DNA of 49,863 bases, from assembly GCA_963169165.1 (NCBI GenBank), contig CAUJFL010000372.1, positions 1-49,863 on the forward strand, given 5' to 3'. The notes beneath the pieces were generated by a model. That model had not been told where the DNA came from, searched no databases, and saw nothing but the letters and a program-made list of their open reading frames with translations. The stretch comes from Myxococcota bacterium (GTDB lineage Bacteria > Myxococcota_A > Polyangia > Polyangiales > Polyangiaceae). The position numbers and the translations under genes were made by a program. This document shows, one piece after another, positions 49,758 to 49,863 of this stretch (position 1 is its first letter; each line of letters opens with the position of its first letter).

Positions 49758-49863
49758 TCACTGACGTGGCCTGAAAGTGTAGTTCCACTCACCGTGAAAT
49801 GCGTTGGGGGTCATGGCGAGCGAGTCGAGCTCAGCGTTGGAGACCTTGATGCCGGGCTGGTAG
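49758..49863 (-). mobile_element. C-terminus of ISAzo13-like (Rhodopirellula-type DDE) transposase, partial at window edge
   Basis: Minus-strand translation YQPGIKVSNAELDSLAMTPNAFHGEWNYTFRPRQ*; the AFHGEWNYT ending is recalled as typical of this transposase family. Confidence 0.72.

Overview
High-GC (myxobacterial/Myxococcota-like, inferred from gene content and codon bias), densely coded chromosomal window with about 40 supportable CDSs on both strands. It holds housekeeping genes (gyrB, ruvA, proS, rsmG, sodB, ppx/gppA, tldD/tldE, selO), a Hanks-type signalling set (partial Ser/Thr kinase, PP2C phosphatase, double-FHA protein, receiver protein, CdnL/CarD regulator) and many lipoproteins. 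No tRNA, rRNA or CRISPR array was seen. A partial ISAzo13-like transposase at the right edge abuts an N-terminally truncated serine hydrolase. Points most worth a second look: (i) a phosphofructokinase gene in frame behind the stop codon of a receiver-protein gene, with no ATG/GTG/TTG before its conserved N-terminal motif (ATC start or TGA readthrough); (ii) a histone-H1-like (AK-rich) ORF that reads through its own strong intrinsic terminator; (iii) an orphan beta-class DNA methyltransferase translationally coupled to a CxxC/HExxH membrane protein whose ORF has no stop at the expected position; (iv) a divergent sigma-like protein coupled to an unknown partner and divergent from a GYF_2/GAF-like protein; (v) a fully overlapping CysH-like/TldD/TldE/membrane-protein operon; (vi) a clear TetR operator array overlapping a coq4-like promoter. 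All family calls come from motif reading only; no database search was run.
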